From: Paracoccus denitrificans
GTDB lineage: Bacteria; Pseudomonadota; Alphaproteobacteria; Rhodobacterales; Rhodobacteraceae
Direction of reading: 5' to 3'
Assembly: GCF_900100045.1 (NCBI RefSeq)
Contig: NZ_FNEA01000011.1
Coordinates: 117,620-181,619, forward strand
Length of the DNA: 64,000 nucleotides
Part shown: one piece after another, positions 30,814-40,123 of the stretch
How the letters are laid out: every line of letters begins with the position of its first letter
Numbering within the stretch: the stretch's first letter is position 1
Notes under the pieces: generated by a model
Database searches by the model: none
Told to the model about the DNA's origin: nothing
What the model saw: the letters and a program-made list of their open reading frames with translations, nothing else
Made by a program: the position numbers and the translations under genes

Positions 30814-33245
30814 GCGATCCCTTCCAGCCCGGCCTCGGCCATCAGCGCCTCGGCCTCGATCTGCGCCAGCCGCTCGCGCCCCTCGCCGCGGATCGGCACC
30901 CGGCCGACCTCCAGCAGCAGGGGCGCGGCCATGGGCGAGACCCGCTCCAGCATCCGATGCTCGCGCCGGGGCGAGCGGTCCAGCATCTCCTCGATCCGGC
31001 CGAAATCGACAAGGCCCCGCCCCGCCTCCTCGGCGGTGATGCGCAGCATCAGGTGGCCGGGATCGTATTTGCGCAGCGTGTCATAGAGAATGTCGCTGGA
31101 AAAGGTCGCCTGCCGCCCGGTTTTTCGCTGCCCCGGCATGTTGCGCTGGGTCAGCCCGGCGACGGTGGCGACATTGCGGAAGGTGCGCTTCATCACCGCA
31201 TTCTCGCCCAACCAGTCGCCCAGGCCCGCCCGCAGCCGCGCCCGGTCCAACAGCGGCGCGGGATCGCGCACCGCGTCCAGCGACCAGACCAGCAGCGCGT
31301 AATCGGTGGACAGGAAACCCAGAGGCCCCAGCCCCTCGTCCTCCATCTCGCGGGTCAGCAGCAGGCCCAGCGTCTGCAAGGCATTGCGGCCGGCAAAGCC
31401 GTAAAGCGCGAAATGCCACAGGCCCGCATGGGGAAAGCTTTCCGACAGCAACAGCCCCGGTTCCGGCAGGGCCGAGACCTGGGCCTGCAAATCCAGCCAT
31501 TCCCGCGTCTGCGCCGGCAAGGCGCCGTGCCGCGCCGGATCGCCGATCAGCGCCAGCACGCGATGGGAAAGCTGCGTTGACATGGCCAGCTTGACGCCGG
31601 AATAGACCGCGATCTTGGGCTGTCGGGTCGGGTCGGGCGTGACCTCGATCACCATCTCGCGCATCGCATCCATGCGCACGACCCGGCCGCCGATCAGGAA
31701 GCTGTCGCCGTGGGTCAGGCTGGCGGCGAATGCCTCCTCGACCTCGCCCAAAGGCGCACCGCCGCGGCCGCGCAGCCGGACCTTCATCATCTCGGCCTCG
31801 ACGATGGTGCCGACATTCATGCGCAACAGCTTCGCCGCCCGCGGGTCGCGCAGCTGCCACAGCCCAGCCCGCAGCACCAGCCGCTGCCAGCGGTCATAGG
31901 CGCGTAGCGCATAGCCCCCGGTCGCGGCGAAATCCAGGCAGGCATCGAAATCCGCCCGGCTCAGCCCACGATAGGGGCCGGCGGTAACGACCTCGGCAAA
32001 AAGCGCATCGGCATCGAAGGGCGCGGCGCAGGCAGTCAGCCCGATATGCTGGCATAGCACGTCCAGCGGCCCCGGCCCGCGCCGATCGCCGTCCAGGTCG
32101 CGCTCCCGCACCGCCTCCAGAGCGGCCACGCATTCGATCTGCTCGAAACGGTTCGCCGGCACGATCCGCGCCCTGGACGGAGCGTTATAGCGATGGTTCG
32201 CCCGGCCGATACGCTGGACCAGCCGCTTGACGTTCTTGGGCGCGCCGACCTGGATCACCAGATCGACGGCGCCCCAGTCAATGCCCAGGTCCAGGCTGCC
32301 GGTCGCCACCACGGCGCGCAGTTCGCCTGCCGCCATCGCCGCCTCGACCCGCGCCCGCTGCTCGCGCGCCAGGCTGCCGTGATGCAGGCCGATGGGCAGG
32401 TTCTCGTCATTCTCGGCCCACAGCGCCTGGAAGAACAGCTCGGCCTGCGCGCGGGTGTTGATGAAGATGATCGTCGTGCGCGCGCCTTTCACCGCCTCCA
32501 GCACCTCGGGGATGGCGTAATGCCCGCCGCCGCCGGACCATGGCGCAGGCTTGGCGGTGGGCAGCATGGCGATGTCGGGATCGGGGCCGGGATCGGCCTC
32601 GACCACGGTAACCAGAGCAGCACCCGCCATGAACCCCGCCAAAGCCTGCGGATCCTCGACCGTCGCCGACAGCCCCGTCACCCGCAACCCGGGCGCCAGC
32701 CGCCGCAGCCGGGCCAGCCCCAGCATCAACTGGTCGCCGCGCTTGCTTTCCGCCAGCGCGTGCAATTCGTCCAGCACCACCCGGCGCAAGCCGCCAAAGA
32801 TCGCCGGCGCCTCGGGATAGCTCAGCATCAGGGCCAGGCTTTCCGGCGTCGTCAGCAGGATCTCGGGCGGATCGACGCGCTGGCGGCGGCGCTGGCCTTG
32901 CCCGGTGTCGCCGGTCCGGTCCTCGACCCGAATCTCCAACCCCAGCTCGGCCACCGGCCGGGCCAGGTTGCGGCCGATATCCGCCGTCAACGCCTTCAAC
33001 GGCGAGACGTAAAGCGTATGCAGCCCCGTCCTGGCGCCTTTTCCATTTTCCAAATACCCATCTTGCGACCGCCCCACCCGCGCCAGGTCCACCAGCGAGG
33101 GCAGAAACCCCGCCAGCGTCTTGCCGCCGCCGGTCGGCGCGATCAGCAGGCTGTCGCCCTCGGCCGCCAGCAGGGCCAGCTGATGCGGATGCGGCTGCCA
33201 GCCCTGCCGCACGAACCAGTCCTGGAACTCGGGCGGCAGGATCAC
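30810..33245 (-). CDS. Ligase-associated DNA damage response DEXH-box helicase (Lhr-like)
   Basis: An 811-residue superfamily 2 helicase with motif I LIAPTGGGKTLAGFL (about 34-48), DELHAL as the DEXH box, LSATV, and the C-terminal Lhr-core region (VGTIVEAEMMKVRLRGRG). It unwinds DNA for the associated ligase and nucleases. Near residues 62-71 the protein has DGYLENGKGA, encoded by a copy of a motif that recurs between genes in this window (see findings), likely an in-frame insertion in a surface loop. It overlaps ligase and pdeM by four bases on each side. Confidence 0.93.
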   Translation of the reverse strand: MILPPEFQDWFVRQGWQPHPHQLALLAAEGDSLLIAPTGGGKTLAGFLPSLVDLARVGRSQDGYLENGKGARTGLHTLYVSPLKALTADIGRNLARPVAELGLEIRVEDRTGDTGQGQRRRQRVDPPEILLTTPESLALMLSYPEAPAIFGGLRRVVLDELHALAESKRGDQLMLGLARLRRLAPGLRVTGLSATVEDPQALAGFMAGAALVTVVEADPGPDPDIAMLPTAKPAPWSGGGGHYAIPEVLEAVKGARTTIIFINTRAQAELFFQALWAENDENLPIGLHHGSLAREQRARVEAAMAAGELRAVVATGSLDLGIDWGAVDLVIQVGAPKNVKRLVQRIGRANHRYNAPSRARIVPANRFEQIECVAALEAVRERDLDGDRRGPGPLDVLCQHIGLTACAAPFDADALFAEVVTAGPYRGLSRADFDACLDFAATGGYALRAYDRWQRLVLRAGLWQLRDPRAAKLLRMNVGTIVEAEMMKVRLRGRGGAPLGEVEEAFAASLTHGDSFLIGGRVVRMDAMREMVIEVTPDPTRQPKIAVYSGVKLAMSTQLSHRVLALIGDPARHGALPAQTREWLDLQAQVSALPEPGLLLSESFPHAGLWHFALYGFAGRNALQTLGLLLTREMEDEGLGPLGFLSTDYALLVWSLDAVRDPAPLLDRARLRAGLGDWLGENAVMKRTFRNVATVAGLTQRNMPGQRKTGRQATFSSDILYDTLRKYDPGHLMLRITAEEAGRGLVDFGRIEEMLDRSPRREHRMLERVSPMAAPLLLEVGRVPIRGEGRERLAQIEAEALMAEAGLEGIA

Positions 33246-34786
33246 AGCATCGCCTCAAGTGTTTCAAGACGATCGGCCTCAGCGGCAGGCTTGTCCCAGC
33301 GGATACGGCTGATGCGGGGAAAGCGCATGGCCACGCCCGAACGGTGCCGGGTCGAGCGGTTCAAGCCCTCGAAGGCCACCTCGACCACCAGTTTCGGCGC
33401 CAGCGCCCGGACAGGTCCGTAACGCTCGACGGTATTCTGGCGCACGAAGCGGTCCAGCTCGCGCAGTTCGGCATCTGTAAAGCCGAAATAGGCCTTGCCC
33501 ACCGGCACCAGTTCGCCGCCATCCCACAGGCCAAAGGTGAAGTCGGAATGAAAGCCCGAGCGTTTGCCATGCCCGCGCTGCGCATAGATCAGCACCGCAT
33601 CGACCACCATCGGATCGCGCTTCCACTTGAACCATGGCCCGCGCGGCCGGCCGGCGACATAGGCGCTGTCGCGCCGCTTGATCATCACCCCCTCGATGAC
33701 GGCGGCGGGCGGTTCGGCGCGCAGCGCGGCCAGATCCTCCCATGTGGCAAAGTCCAGCAGGGGCGAGATGTCGATCCGCGGCCCGAAATCCACGGCTTCC
33801 AGCACGGTGCGGCGGGCGCCCAACGGCTCGGCGCGCAGGTCGCGGCCGTCCCACAGCAGCAGGTCGTAAAGCCGCAGTCCCGCCGGATGGCTGGCAAGCA
33901 GCCCCTTGCCGACGGTCTTGCGGTTCAGCCGCTTTTGCAGGTCGCCGAAGGGCGCCACCTCGCCCTCGCGCCGCACGATCAGCTCGCCATCGGCGGTGCC
34001 GTCGAAATCCATCGCCTCGATCACGTCGGGAAAGGCGTGCGAGATATCCTCGCCCGTGCGGGAATACAGCCGCCGCATGCCGCCTTCGCTGACCGCCTGC
34101 ACGCGGATGCCGTCCCATTTCCATTCCGCAAGGTAATCGCCGGGGTCCAGCGCGCGCAGCTCGTCCAGGTCGGTCGGCGTGGACAGCATCACCGGCCGGA
34201 ACGGCGCCAGCGCCGCGCTTTCCGGCCGCGCCCCGCCGCCCAGCCAGCCGAACAGCGGCGCATAGGGCGGCGCGAGCCCGTGCCAGATCTCCTCGATCTC
34301 GGGGACCGAGGGCACGCCCATCCCCGCCAGCGCCGTCCGCGCCATGCGGGCAGAAACGCCGATGCGCAGGTTTCCGGTGGCAAGCTTCAGAAAGGCCAAC
34401 CGCTCGGACGGGCCCAGCCGGTCCAGCATGCCGGCGATGGCGCCGGGCAGCGCCGCCTTGCCGGTCCCCTGCAACAGCGCGACCGCCTGGGACAGCGATG
34501 GGTCGTCCTCGGCCCCCTCGGGCCAGAGCAGCGCAATGGTTTCGGCCAGATCGCCGACGAAATCGTAGCTCAGCGCCAGAAGCTCGCCATCCACCCGCTC
34601 GGCCGCCAGCCCCCGCAAAAGCGAGGGCGTGACCCTGCGCAACTCCAGATCGCCGGTCAGCGCGGCCAGCGCCCAGCCGCGATCCGGGTCGGGCGTGCGC
34701 TCCAGATAGTGCTGCAAAAGCTGCAGCTTGGCATTACGCGCCGGCGTGAAGGCCAGCCGTTCCAGAAGGGCGGCAAAGGCTTTCAT
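33242..34786 (-). CDS. ATP-dependent DNA ligase (ligase-associated DNA damage response)
   Basis: Seals DNA nicks using ATP. The 514-residue protein has an N-terminal DNA-binding domain, the nucleotidyltransferase motif LAEWKWDGIR with the adenylated lysine K223, RLYSRTGEDIS, DGELIV, and motif V WFKWKRDPM. The ATG at 34786 overlaps the stop of the exonuclease gene (ATGA); the longer upstream frame lies within that gene and is a shadow. It is the central gene of the operon. Confidence 0.94.
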   Translation of the reverse strand: MKAFAALLERLAFTPARNAKLQLLQHYLERTPDPDRGWALAALTGDLELRRVTPSLLRGLAAERVDGELLALSYDFVGDLAETIALLWPEGAEDDPSLSQAVALLQGTGKAALPGAIAGMLDRLGPSERLAFLKLATGNLRIGVSARMARTALAGMGVPSVPEIEEIWHGLAPPYAPLFGWLGGGARPESAALAPFRPVMLSTPTDLDELRALDPGDYLAEWKWDGIRVQAVSEGGMRRLYSRTGEDISHAFPDVIEAMDFDGTADGELIVRREGEVAPFGDLQKRLNRKTVGKGLLASHPAGLRLYDLLLWDGRDLRAEPLGARRTVLEAVDFGPRIDISPLLDFATWEDLAALRAEPPAAVIEGVMIKRRDSAYVAGRPRGPWFKWKRDPMVVDAVLIYAQRGHGKRSGFHSDFTFGLWDGGELVPVGKAYFGFTDAELRELDRFVRQNTVERYGPVRALAPKLVVEVAFEGLNRSTRHRSGVAMRFPRISRIRWDKPAAEADRLETLEAML

Positions 34787-35772
34787 TCCGCCTCGTCCTC
34801 GTAACCCACCAGCCGCAGCGGCCGGGCGGGGATCTGCGCCAGTTCGCACCAGCGGATCACGCCGTCCTCGGCGCCATGAGTGACCCAGACCTCGGATGGC
34901 GCCAGTTCCGCCAGCGTGCCGGTCAGCGCCGGCCAATCGACGTGGTCGCTGATGACCAGGGGCAGCTCGACCCCGCGCTGCCGCGCCCGCGCCCGCACCG
35001 CCATCCAGCCCGAGGCAAAGCCGATCACCGGGTCGCGGAACCGCTGCACCCAGGGGCTGGCAAAGGCCGATGGCGGCGCGATCACCAGTTGCGCCGCGAC
35101 ATCCTCGGCGGTCGCCGGCACCAACTCGCCCAGCTCGACACCGCGGGCCGCATAGAAATCGCACAGCACCTTCAGTGCGCCATGGATGGCAATGGGCGCG
35201 TCATAGCCGGCCTCGCGCATCAGCGCGATGACATGCTGCGCCTTGCCCAGCGCATAGGCGCCGATCAGATGCGGGCGGTCGGGAAACTCGGCCATGCTGG
35301 AGAGCAGCTTCACCACCTGCGTCGTCGGGTCGGGAAAACGGAACACCGGCAGGCCAAAGGTCGCCTCGGTCACGAAGACGTCGCAGGGCACCGGCTGGAA
35401 CGGCGCGCAGGTCGGGTTCGGCTGGCGCGCATAATCGCCCGAGACGACGATACGCCGGCCCCCGGCCTCGACAGCGATCTGGCTTGACCCCAGCACATGT
35501 CCGGCCGGGTGAAAGCCGACGGTGACGCCGCCGATGCGCATCTCGCCATCGGCCACCTGCGTCGCACCGGCAAAGCCGTCGCCCATGCGCAGCCGCATGA
35601 TCTCCAGCGTCTCGGCAGTGGCCATGACCGCGCCATGGCCAAAGCGGGCATGGTCGGAATGGCCATGCGTGATCAGCGCGCGCTCGACCGGCTTCAGCGG
35701 GTCGATGTGAAAGCCGCCCTCGGGGCAGAAAAGACCGGCCTCGGTCGGGAACAGGATGGAATCGGCGCGCAT
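34783..35772 (-). CDS. Ligase-associated DNA damage response exonuclease (MBL fold)
   Basis: A 329-residue metallo-beta-lactamase/beta-CASP nuclease with the zinc motif ITHGHSDHARFG, HPAGHVLGSSQI, VVSGDY and VISDHVDW. It starts the operon with ligase, helicase and PdeM, so it likely trims DNA ends before ligation. A near-consensus LexA box lies 15 bases ahead of its start. Confidence 0.92.
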   Translation of the reverse strand: MRADSILFPTEAGLFCPEGGFHIDPLKPVERALITHGHSDHARFGHGAVMATAETLEIMRLRMGDGFAGATQVADGEMRIGGVTVGFHPAGHVLGSSQIAVEAGGRRIVVSGDYARQPNPTCAPFQPVPCDVFVTEATFGLPVFRFPDPTTQVVKLLSSMAEFPDRPHLIGAYALGKAQHVIALMREAGYDAPIAIHGALKVLCDFYAARGVELGELVPATAEDVAAQLVIAPPSAFASPWVQRFRDPVIGFASGWMAVRARARQRGVELPLVISDHVDWPALTGTLAELAPSEVWVTHGAEDGVIRWCELAQIPARPLRLVGYEDEAE

Positions 35773-35786
35773 GATCCGAAGATGTA

Positions 35787-35801
35787 GAACATTTCGTGAA
35801 A
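35787..35801 (-). promoter_or_regulatory. Near-consensus LexA-type box before the DNA-repair operon
   Basis: On the minus strand TTTC-ACGAAAT-GTTC matches the alphaproteobacterial GTTC-N7-GTTC operator at 7 of 8 positions and lies in the 30-base gap ahead of the exonuclease start. SOS control of this operon is plausible but unproven. Confidence 0.4.
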
Positions 35802-35802
35802 A

Positions 35803-36276
35803 TCAAGCCGGCGCCAGCGGCCGGCCCTCGAAGATCGTCTCCATCGAGAAAACGCCGGTCACGCGTTCCAGATCCATGTCGGCGATCAGGCGCTTGTAGA
35901 GCGCGTCATAGCCCGCCATGCCACCCACCACCGCCTTGGCCATGTAATCCCATTCGCCGCCGATGCGGTGGAACTCGGTGATCTGCGGCAGCGATTCGAT
36001 GCGGGCGCGAAAGCGCCGCGCCCAGGCGTCGTCGTGATGCCGGGTGCGGATCATGACAAAGACCGTCAGCCCCAGCCCCAACGCAGCCGCATCGATGACC
36101 GCGCGGCTGCCTTGCAGCACGCCGGCCTCGGTCAACCGCTGCAACCGCCGCCAGCAGGCATTCTGCGACAGGCCCACCCGCTCGGCCAGCTCGCGCTGCG
36201 ACAGGCTGGCATCGCGTTGCAACAGCGACAACAGGCGGTTGTCGATTTCATCGATTGAAAAGATCTTGTCGTTCAT
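35803..36276 (-). CDS. Lrp/AsnC-family transcriptional regulator
   Basis: A 157-residue regulator with an N-terminal winged HTH (IDNRLLSLLQRDASLSQREL, then ERVGLSQNACWRRLQRL) and a C-terminal RAM ligand-binding domain (EFHRIGGEWDYMAKAVVGGM). Such proteins sense amino acids and usually control a neighbouring gene. It is divergent from the PLP enzyme at 36368, with a palindromic site between them. Confidence 0.93.
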   Translation of the reverse strand: MNDKIFSIDEIDNRLLSLLQRDASLSQRELAERVGLSQNACWRRLQRLTEAGVLQGSRAVIDAAALGLGLTVFVMIRTRHHDDAWARRFRARIESLPQITEFHRIGGEWDYMAKAVVGGMAGYDALYKRLIADMDLERVTGVFSMETIFEGRPLAPA

Positions 36277-36293
36277 TTGACAACCAATAATCC

Positions 36294-36311
36294 GAATAAT
36301 CGTGGATATTC
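36294..36311. promoter_or_regulatory. Candidate Lrp-type operator
   Basis: The imperfect palindrome GAATAATCGTGGATATTC lies between the two divergent starts (36276 and 36368), in the AT-rich 91-base gap. Lrp-family sites are typically degenerate AT-rich palindromes, so this is a reasonable operator for the neighbouring regulator. Confidence 0.4.
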
Positions 36312-36367
36312 AGAATGATTCCTCGCTGGATGCGGGTCAAGATGCACGCATGAAGATGAGGAACCCG

Positions 36368-37771
36368 ATGCCGCCTTTCGACAACTATCTTGCCCGGCTG
36401 GGCGACGATCCGATGCAGGTGATCCATGACGGCGTGATCGGCCGCGATGCGGTGATCGACGGACCCTTCGGGCCGCGCCGGATGATCTATGCCGATTACA
36501 TCGCCTCGGGCCGGGCATTGCGGCCCATCGAGGAATGGGTGATGGAAAACGTCCTGCCCTGGTATGCCAACAGCCATACCGAGGCCAGCCATTGCGGCGG
36601 CACGATGACCCGGATGCGCCGCGCGGCGCGCGAAGCGATAGGGTTGTGCACCCATGCCGGCGCCGAGCATGCGGTGATCTTTACCGGCTCGGGGGCGACG
36701 CAGGGCATCAACCGGCTGGTGCATCTGATGGCCGCCGGGCCGGGAACCACGGTGCTGCTGGGCCCCTATGAGCATCACTCGAACATCCTGCCCTGGCGCG
36801 AAAGCGGCGCCGAGATGGTGACGATCCCCGAAACCGCGACCGGCGGGCCTGACTTGGCGGCTTTGCGCGCGGCGCTGGCGCGGGCCGAGGGTCCCGTGAT
36901 CGGCAGTTTCTCGGCCGCCTCGAACGTGACCGGCACGTTGACCGATGTCGCGGCGGTCACGCGCATCCTCAAGGCGGCGGGGGCCAAGGTGATCTGGGAC
37001 CATGCCGGCGGCGCGCCTTACCTGCCCATCGACATGCGGCTGGGCATGGATGCGGTGGTGATCTCGCCGCACAAGTTCATCGGCGGGCCGGGCGCCTCGG
37101 GCATCACCGTCCTGCGCCGCGACGCGGTGGTGGCCGACCGCCCCACCCTGCCCGGCGGCGGCACGGTGCGCTTCGTCTCGCCCAAGAGCCACGACTATGC
37201 CCAGTCGCTGGAGGCGCGGGAAGAGGGCGGCACCCCGAACGTGATCGGCGACATCCGCGCCGCGCTGGTCTTTCTGACCAAGGCCGCCGTGGGTCAGGAC
37301 GCCATCGACGCGCGGAATGCCGAATGGCTGGCGCTGGGGATGGCGCGGCTGCGCCACCATCCGCGCATCGAGCTGCTGGGCAATCTGGATGCGCCGCGCC
37401 TGCCCTTCTTCAGCTTCCGCATCCGCGACGGGCAGGGCGGATACATCCACCAGCAACTCGCCACGCGGATGCTGTCGGACCTTTACGGCGTGCAGGCGCG
37501 GGGCGGCTGCGCCTGCGCCGGGCCTTACGTCCATCACCTGCTTGGGCTGGAGGCCGAGGATTCGGCCCGGCTGCGCGCCGCCATCCTGGCGGGGGACGAG
37601 ATCGAGAAGCCAGGCTTCGTGCGGCTGAACCTGTGCTGGGCGGCGCCGCGCACAGAAATCGAGGCGATCCTGGATGCCGTCTGCGACCTGGCCGATCAGG
37701 CGGCCGATCATCTGGCGCATTACCGCTGCGACCGGGCGACCGCGATCTTTACCCCGATTGCGGCCGAGTAG
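36368..37771 (+). CDS. PLP-dependent aminotransferase class V (cysteine desulfurase-like)
   Basis: A 467-residue PLP enzyme with SHTEASHCGGTM early on, the DHAGGAPYLPIDM aspartate region and the PLP lysine K236 in ISPHKFIGGPGASG. A C-terminal RGGCACAGPYVHHLLG resembles the cysteine-containing loop of cysteine desulfurases. The start MPPFDNYLAR at 36368 is chosen because GAGGAA lies five bases upstream; earlier in-frame starts lack one. It probably cleaves or transaminates an amino acid sensed by the divergent Lrp-type regulator; the exact substrate is unknown. Confidence 0.88.
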   Translation: MPPFDNYLARLGDDPMQVIHDGVIGRDAVIDGPFGPRRMIYADYIASGRALRPIEEWVMENVLPWYANSHTEASHCGGTMTRMRRAAREAIGLCTHAGAEHAVIFTGSGATQGINRLVHLMAAGPGTTVLLGPYEHHSNILPWRESGAEMVTIPETATGGPDLAALRAALARAEGPVIGSFSAASNVTGTLTDVAAVTRILKAAGAKVIWDHAGGAPYLPIDMRLGMDAVVISPHKFIGGPGASGITVLRRDAVVADRPTLPGGGTVRFVSPKSHDYAQSLEAREEGGTPNVIGDIRAALVFLTKAAVGQDAIDARNAEWLALGMARLRHHPRIELLGNLDAPRLPFFSFRIRDGQGGYIHQQLATRMLSDLYGVQARGGCACAGPYVHHLLGLEAEDSARLRAAILAGDEIEKPGFVRLNLCWAAPRTEIEAILDAVCDLADQAADHLAHYRCDRATAIFTPIAAE

Positions 37772-38450
37772 CGCAGGGACGCGAGATATATTCCCGCACC
37801 AGGGCCACGCGGCGCGGGCGAAAGCTGGTGCCGCCGGGACGCATGGCCCGGATGCGCGGCACATGGAAGGTGCGGAAATCCTCGCGCAGCTTGCAATGCG
37901 CCAGCAGCATCATGTGATTGTCGCTGTAGCTGAGGCCCAGCGGCCAGATCTCGCGCGTCGTGGCGGCGTCGTGCAGGTCGAGATAATCGATGACCAGGCT
38001 GCGCTCTTCCCACAGGGCCGCGCGCAGCAGCGCCATGTCCACCTGCGGGCTGGGACGCTGCGCCGGCGCGCGAAACAGCCGCATGGTGGTGTGCATGGCA
38101 TGGCGGCCCTGGCTTTCCGGCAGGGTGGCGATGATGCGGGCCAGCGCATCCTCGCCCGCGCGGGTCAGTTCGGGATCGCCCAGCGTGCGCAGCCCCGAAA
38201 TAGCCAGCAGCAGCGCCTCGATCTCCAGCCGCGAAAAGCTTTGCGGCGGCAGCGCCGGATCCTCGGTCAGCGCATAGCCCAGCCCCGCCTCGCCGTCGAT
38301 CAGCGCGCCGCCAGCGCGCAGCGTGGCGATGTCGCGGTAAAGCTGGCGGCGCGAGACGCCGGTCTCTTCGGCCAGCCGCGCGGCCGTCACCGGCGCGGGC
38401 AGGCGGCGCAACGCATCCATCAGGCGCATCAGCCGGTCGGTGCGGGACAT
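37749..38450 (-). CDS. YafY-type HTH/WYL-domain regulator
   Basis: A 233-residue protein with an N-terminal HTH (AARLAEETGVSRRQLYRDI) and a WYL-type ligand domain in the second half (SLVIDYLDLHDAATTREIWP, LSYSDNHMMLLAHC). It is divergent from the glutathione S-transferase gene (61 bases apart), its likely target. Its end overlaps the end of the PLP enzyme gene by 23 bases. Confidence 0.9.
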   Translation of the reverse strand: MSRTDRLMRLMDALRRLPAPVTAARLAEETGVSRRQLYRDIATLRAGGALIDGEAGLGYALTEDPALPPQSFSRLEIEALLLAISGLRTLGDPELTRAGEDALARIIATLPESQGRHAMHTTMRLFRAPAQRPSPQVDMALLRAALWEERSLVIDYLDLHDAATTREIWPLGLSYSDNHMMLLAHCKLREDFRTFHVPRIRAMRPGGTSFRPRRVALVREYISRPCATRPQSG

Positions 38451-38510
38451 GCTGTCACCTTCTGTCAGGGGGCCTGCGCCATTCTGCCCCGGTCAACACA
38501 GGAGGCCAAG

Positions 38511-39104
38511 ATGCTGACCCTTTATCACGCCCCTAAAAGCCGCTCGTCGAGCATCCTCGTCCTGCTGGACGAATTGGGCATCCTCGACAAGATCGAGATC
38601 CGCCGGGTCACCATCCCGCGCCAGGACGGCTCGGGCGGGCGCGATCCGGCCAACCCGCATCCCGAAGGCAAGGTGCCCTATCTGGTCAATGGCGCGGATC
38701 ATGTGCGCGAACGCGGCGCCATCATGCTTTACCTGACCGACATGTTCCCCGAGGCGGGGCTGGGTCCGCTGCCGGGCGATCCGGGGCGCGGCCAGTATCT
38801 AAGCTGGCTCAGCTGGTATCAGGGGGTGCTGGAGCCGGTGGCGATCCTGAATTTCTTCAAGATCGAGCATCCGGCGCTGGAGGCGACCTTTCGCGACTAC
38901 GACACCGTGATCCAGCGGCTGGACGAGGTGCTGGGCAAGCAGAGCTGGCTGCTGGGCAACCGCCTCTCGGCCGCGGACCTGCTGATCGCCAGCCCTTTCC
39001 TGTTCTTCGGCGAAGGCATGCCGCGAACCGCCGCCATCGACGAATGGGCGCGGCGGATTCAGTCCCGACCCTCGATGGCGCGGGCGGCAGGGATCGACGG
39101 CTGA
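38511..39104 (+). CDS. Glutathione S-transferase family protein
   Basis: A 197-residue protein with a thioredoxin-like N-terminal domain (MLTLYHAPKSRSSSILVLLD), the cis-proline region GKVPYLV, and a helical C-terminal domain with NRLSAADLLIASPFLF. The start follows AGGAGGCCAAG. It may detoxify electrophiles with glutathione and is divergent from the WYL regulator. Confidence 0.9.
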   Translation: MLTLYHAPKSRSSSILVLLDELGILDKIEIRRVTIPRQDGSGGRDPANPHPEGKVPYLVNGADHVRERGAIMLYLTDMFPEAGLGPLPGDPGRGQYLSWLSWYQGVLEPVAILNFFKIEHPALEATFRDYDTVIQRLDEVLGKQSWLLGNRLSAADLLIASPFLFFGEGMPRTAAIDEWARRIQSRPSMARAAGIDG

Positions 39105-39979
39105 GGCGCCGCGGCAGGCAGCTTGGCCAGTTGCACCATCAGGATGCCCGCCGCCACGATCAGCGCGCCGATCACGTCCGAGACGCCGAACCGTTCGCCC
39201 AGCAGGGCCGCGGCGATGCCGACGCCGAAGATCGGCGACAGGAAATGAAAGGTCGCCGCCCGCACCGCGCCGATGCGGTTGACCAGCCGGAACCACAACC
39301 AGGTCGCGCCGATGCCGGGCGCGATCACCGTATAGGCAAAGGCCCAGACCAGGCCCGCGCTCCATTCCACCGGGCGACCCCATTCCATCAGCACGGCCGG
39401 GATCAGCAGCAGGGCGGCGCCGACCGCCATCTGCAAGCCGACGAGCATCATCATGTTGCGGCTGCCGCCCGCCCCGCGCGCCGCCAGCGTGGCAAAGGTC
39501 AGCGCCACCATGCCGATCAGGCACAGGATCACCCCCGGCACGTCCAGCCCGTGCTGAAGCCGCACCCCCATGATCAGCGTGACGCCGGCAACGCCCGCGA
39601 CCAGCCCGGCCACAGCGATGGGGCGCAGCCGCTCGCCATAAAGCAGCCAGCCCAGGAAGGCGACGACAAGCGGCATCATCGAGGCGATGATGGCCGAGAC
39701 AGAGGCCTCGACATATTGCATGGCGACCCAGCTGAAGCCCAGGTAAAGCGCGTTCTGGCACAGGCCGAACAGGATCACCGTGCGCCATTCGGTCCTGTTG
39801 AGTCGCCAACTCTGGCCCATCGCTCGGGCCAGCGGAATCGCCACCAGGGCGGACAGGCCGAAACGGATGACCAGCGCGGTCAGCGGCGGGGCGGCCAGGA
39901 CGATCATGCGCGTCGAGGTGAAGGCCGAGGCCCAAAGGACCGCAAAGCCGAAACCCATCAGAATGGCCCTGAAATCCAT
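39059..39979 (-). CDS. DMT-superfamily (EamA) transporter
   Basis: A 306-residue inner-membrane protein with about ten helices in two EamA repeats, starting MDFRAILMGFGFAVLWASAF. The start at 39979 follows a G-rich ribosome site; an upstream in-frame ATG (40003) adds eight unlikely residues. The 3' end overlaps the convergent glutathione S-transferase gene by 46 bases. The substrate is unknown. Confidence 0.88.
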   Translation of the reverse strand: MDFRAILMGFGFAVLWASAFTSTRMIVLAAPPLTALVIRFGLSALVAIPLARAMGQSWRLNRTEWRTVILFGLCQNALYLGFSWVAMQYVEASVSAIIASMMPLVVAFLGWLLYGERLRPIAVAGLVAGVAGVTLIMGVRLQHGLDVPGVILCLIGMVALTFATLAARGAGGSRNMMMLVGLQMAVGAALLLIPAVLMEWGRPVEWSAGLVWAFAYTVIAPGIGATWLWFRLVNRIGAVRAATFHFLSPIFGVGIAAALLGERFGVSDVIGALIVAAGILMVQLAKLPAAAPQPSIPAARAIEGRD

Positions 39980-40079
39980 GTCGCCCCCCTGCCCTTCACC
40001 CATGGGCTAGCAGATGGGCCGGCGGGCGCAAGGGCCGGAACTGGATCGGGGGCCGGATCGGGGGCCCGAAACGAGAGAA

Positions 40080-40100
40080 GCCGCGCAGGTCATGCGCGGC
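40080..40100 (-). terminator. Terminator of the HU gene
   Basis: GCCGCGCA and TGCGCGGC form a perfect 8-bp stem with a 5-base loop, followed on the minus strand by TTCTCTC. Confidence 0.65.
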
Positions 40101-40123
40101 CCCTTGTGCGGCGAAAGCCGGGA

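Noticed and set aside
30157..35772. Repair operon as a novel system
   Set aside because: The exonuclease, ligase, helicase and PdeM set is a known bacterial arrangement; only its regulation and the helicase loop are listed as of interest.
36302..36367. Upstream in-frame GTG and ATG starts for the PLP enzyme
   Set aside because: They lack a ribosome site and would place the coding region over the candidate operator; the start at 36368 has GAGGAA in front.
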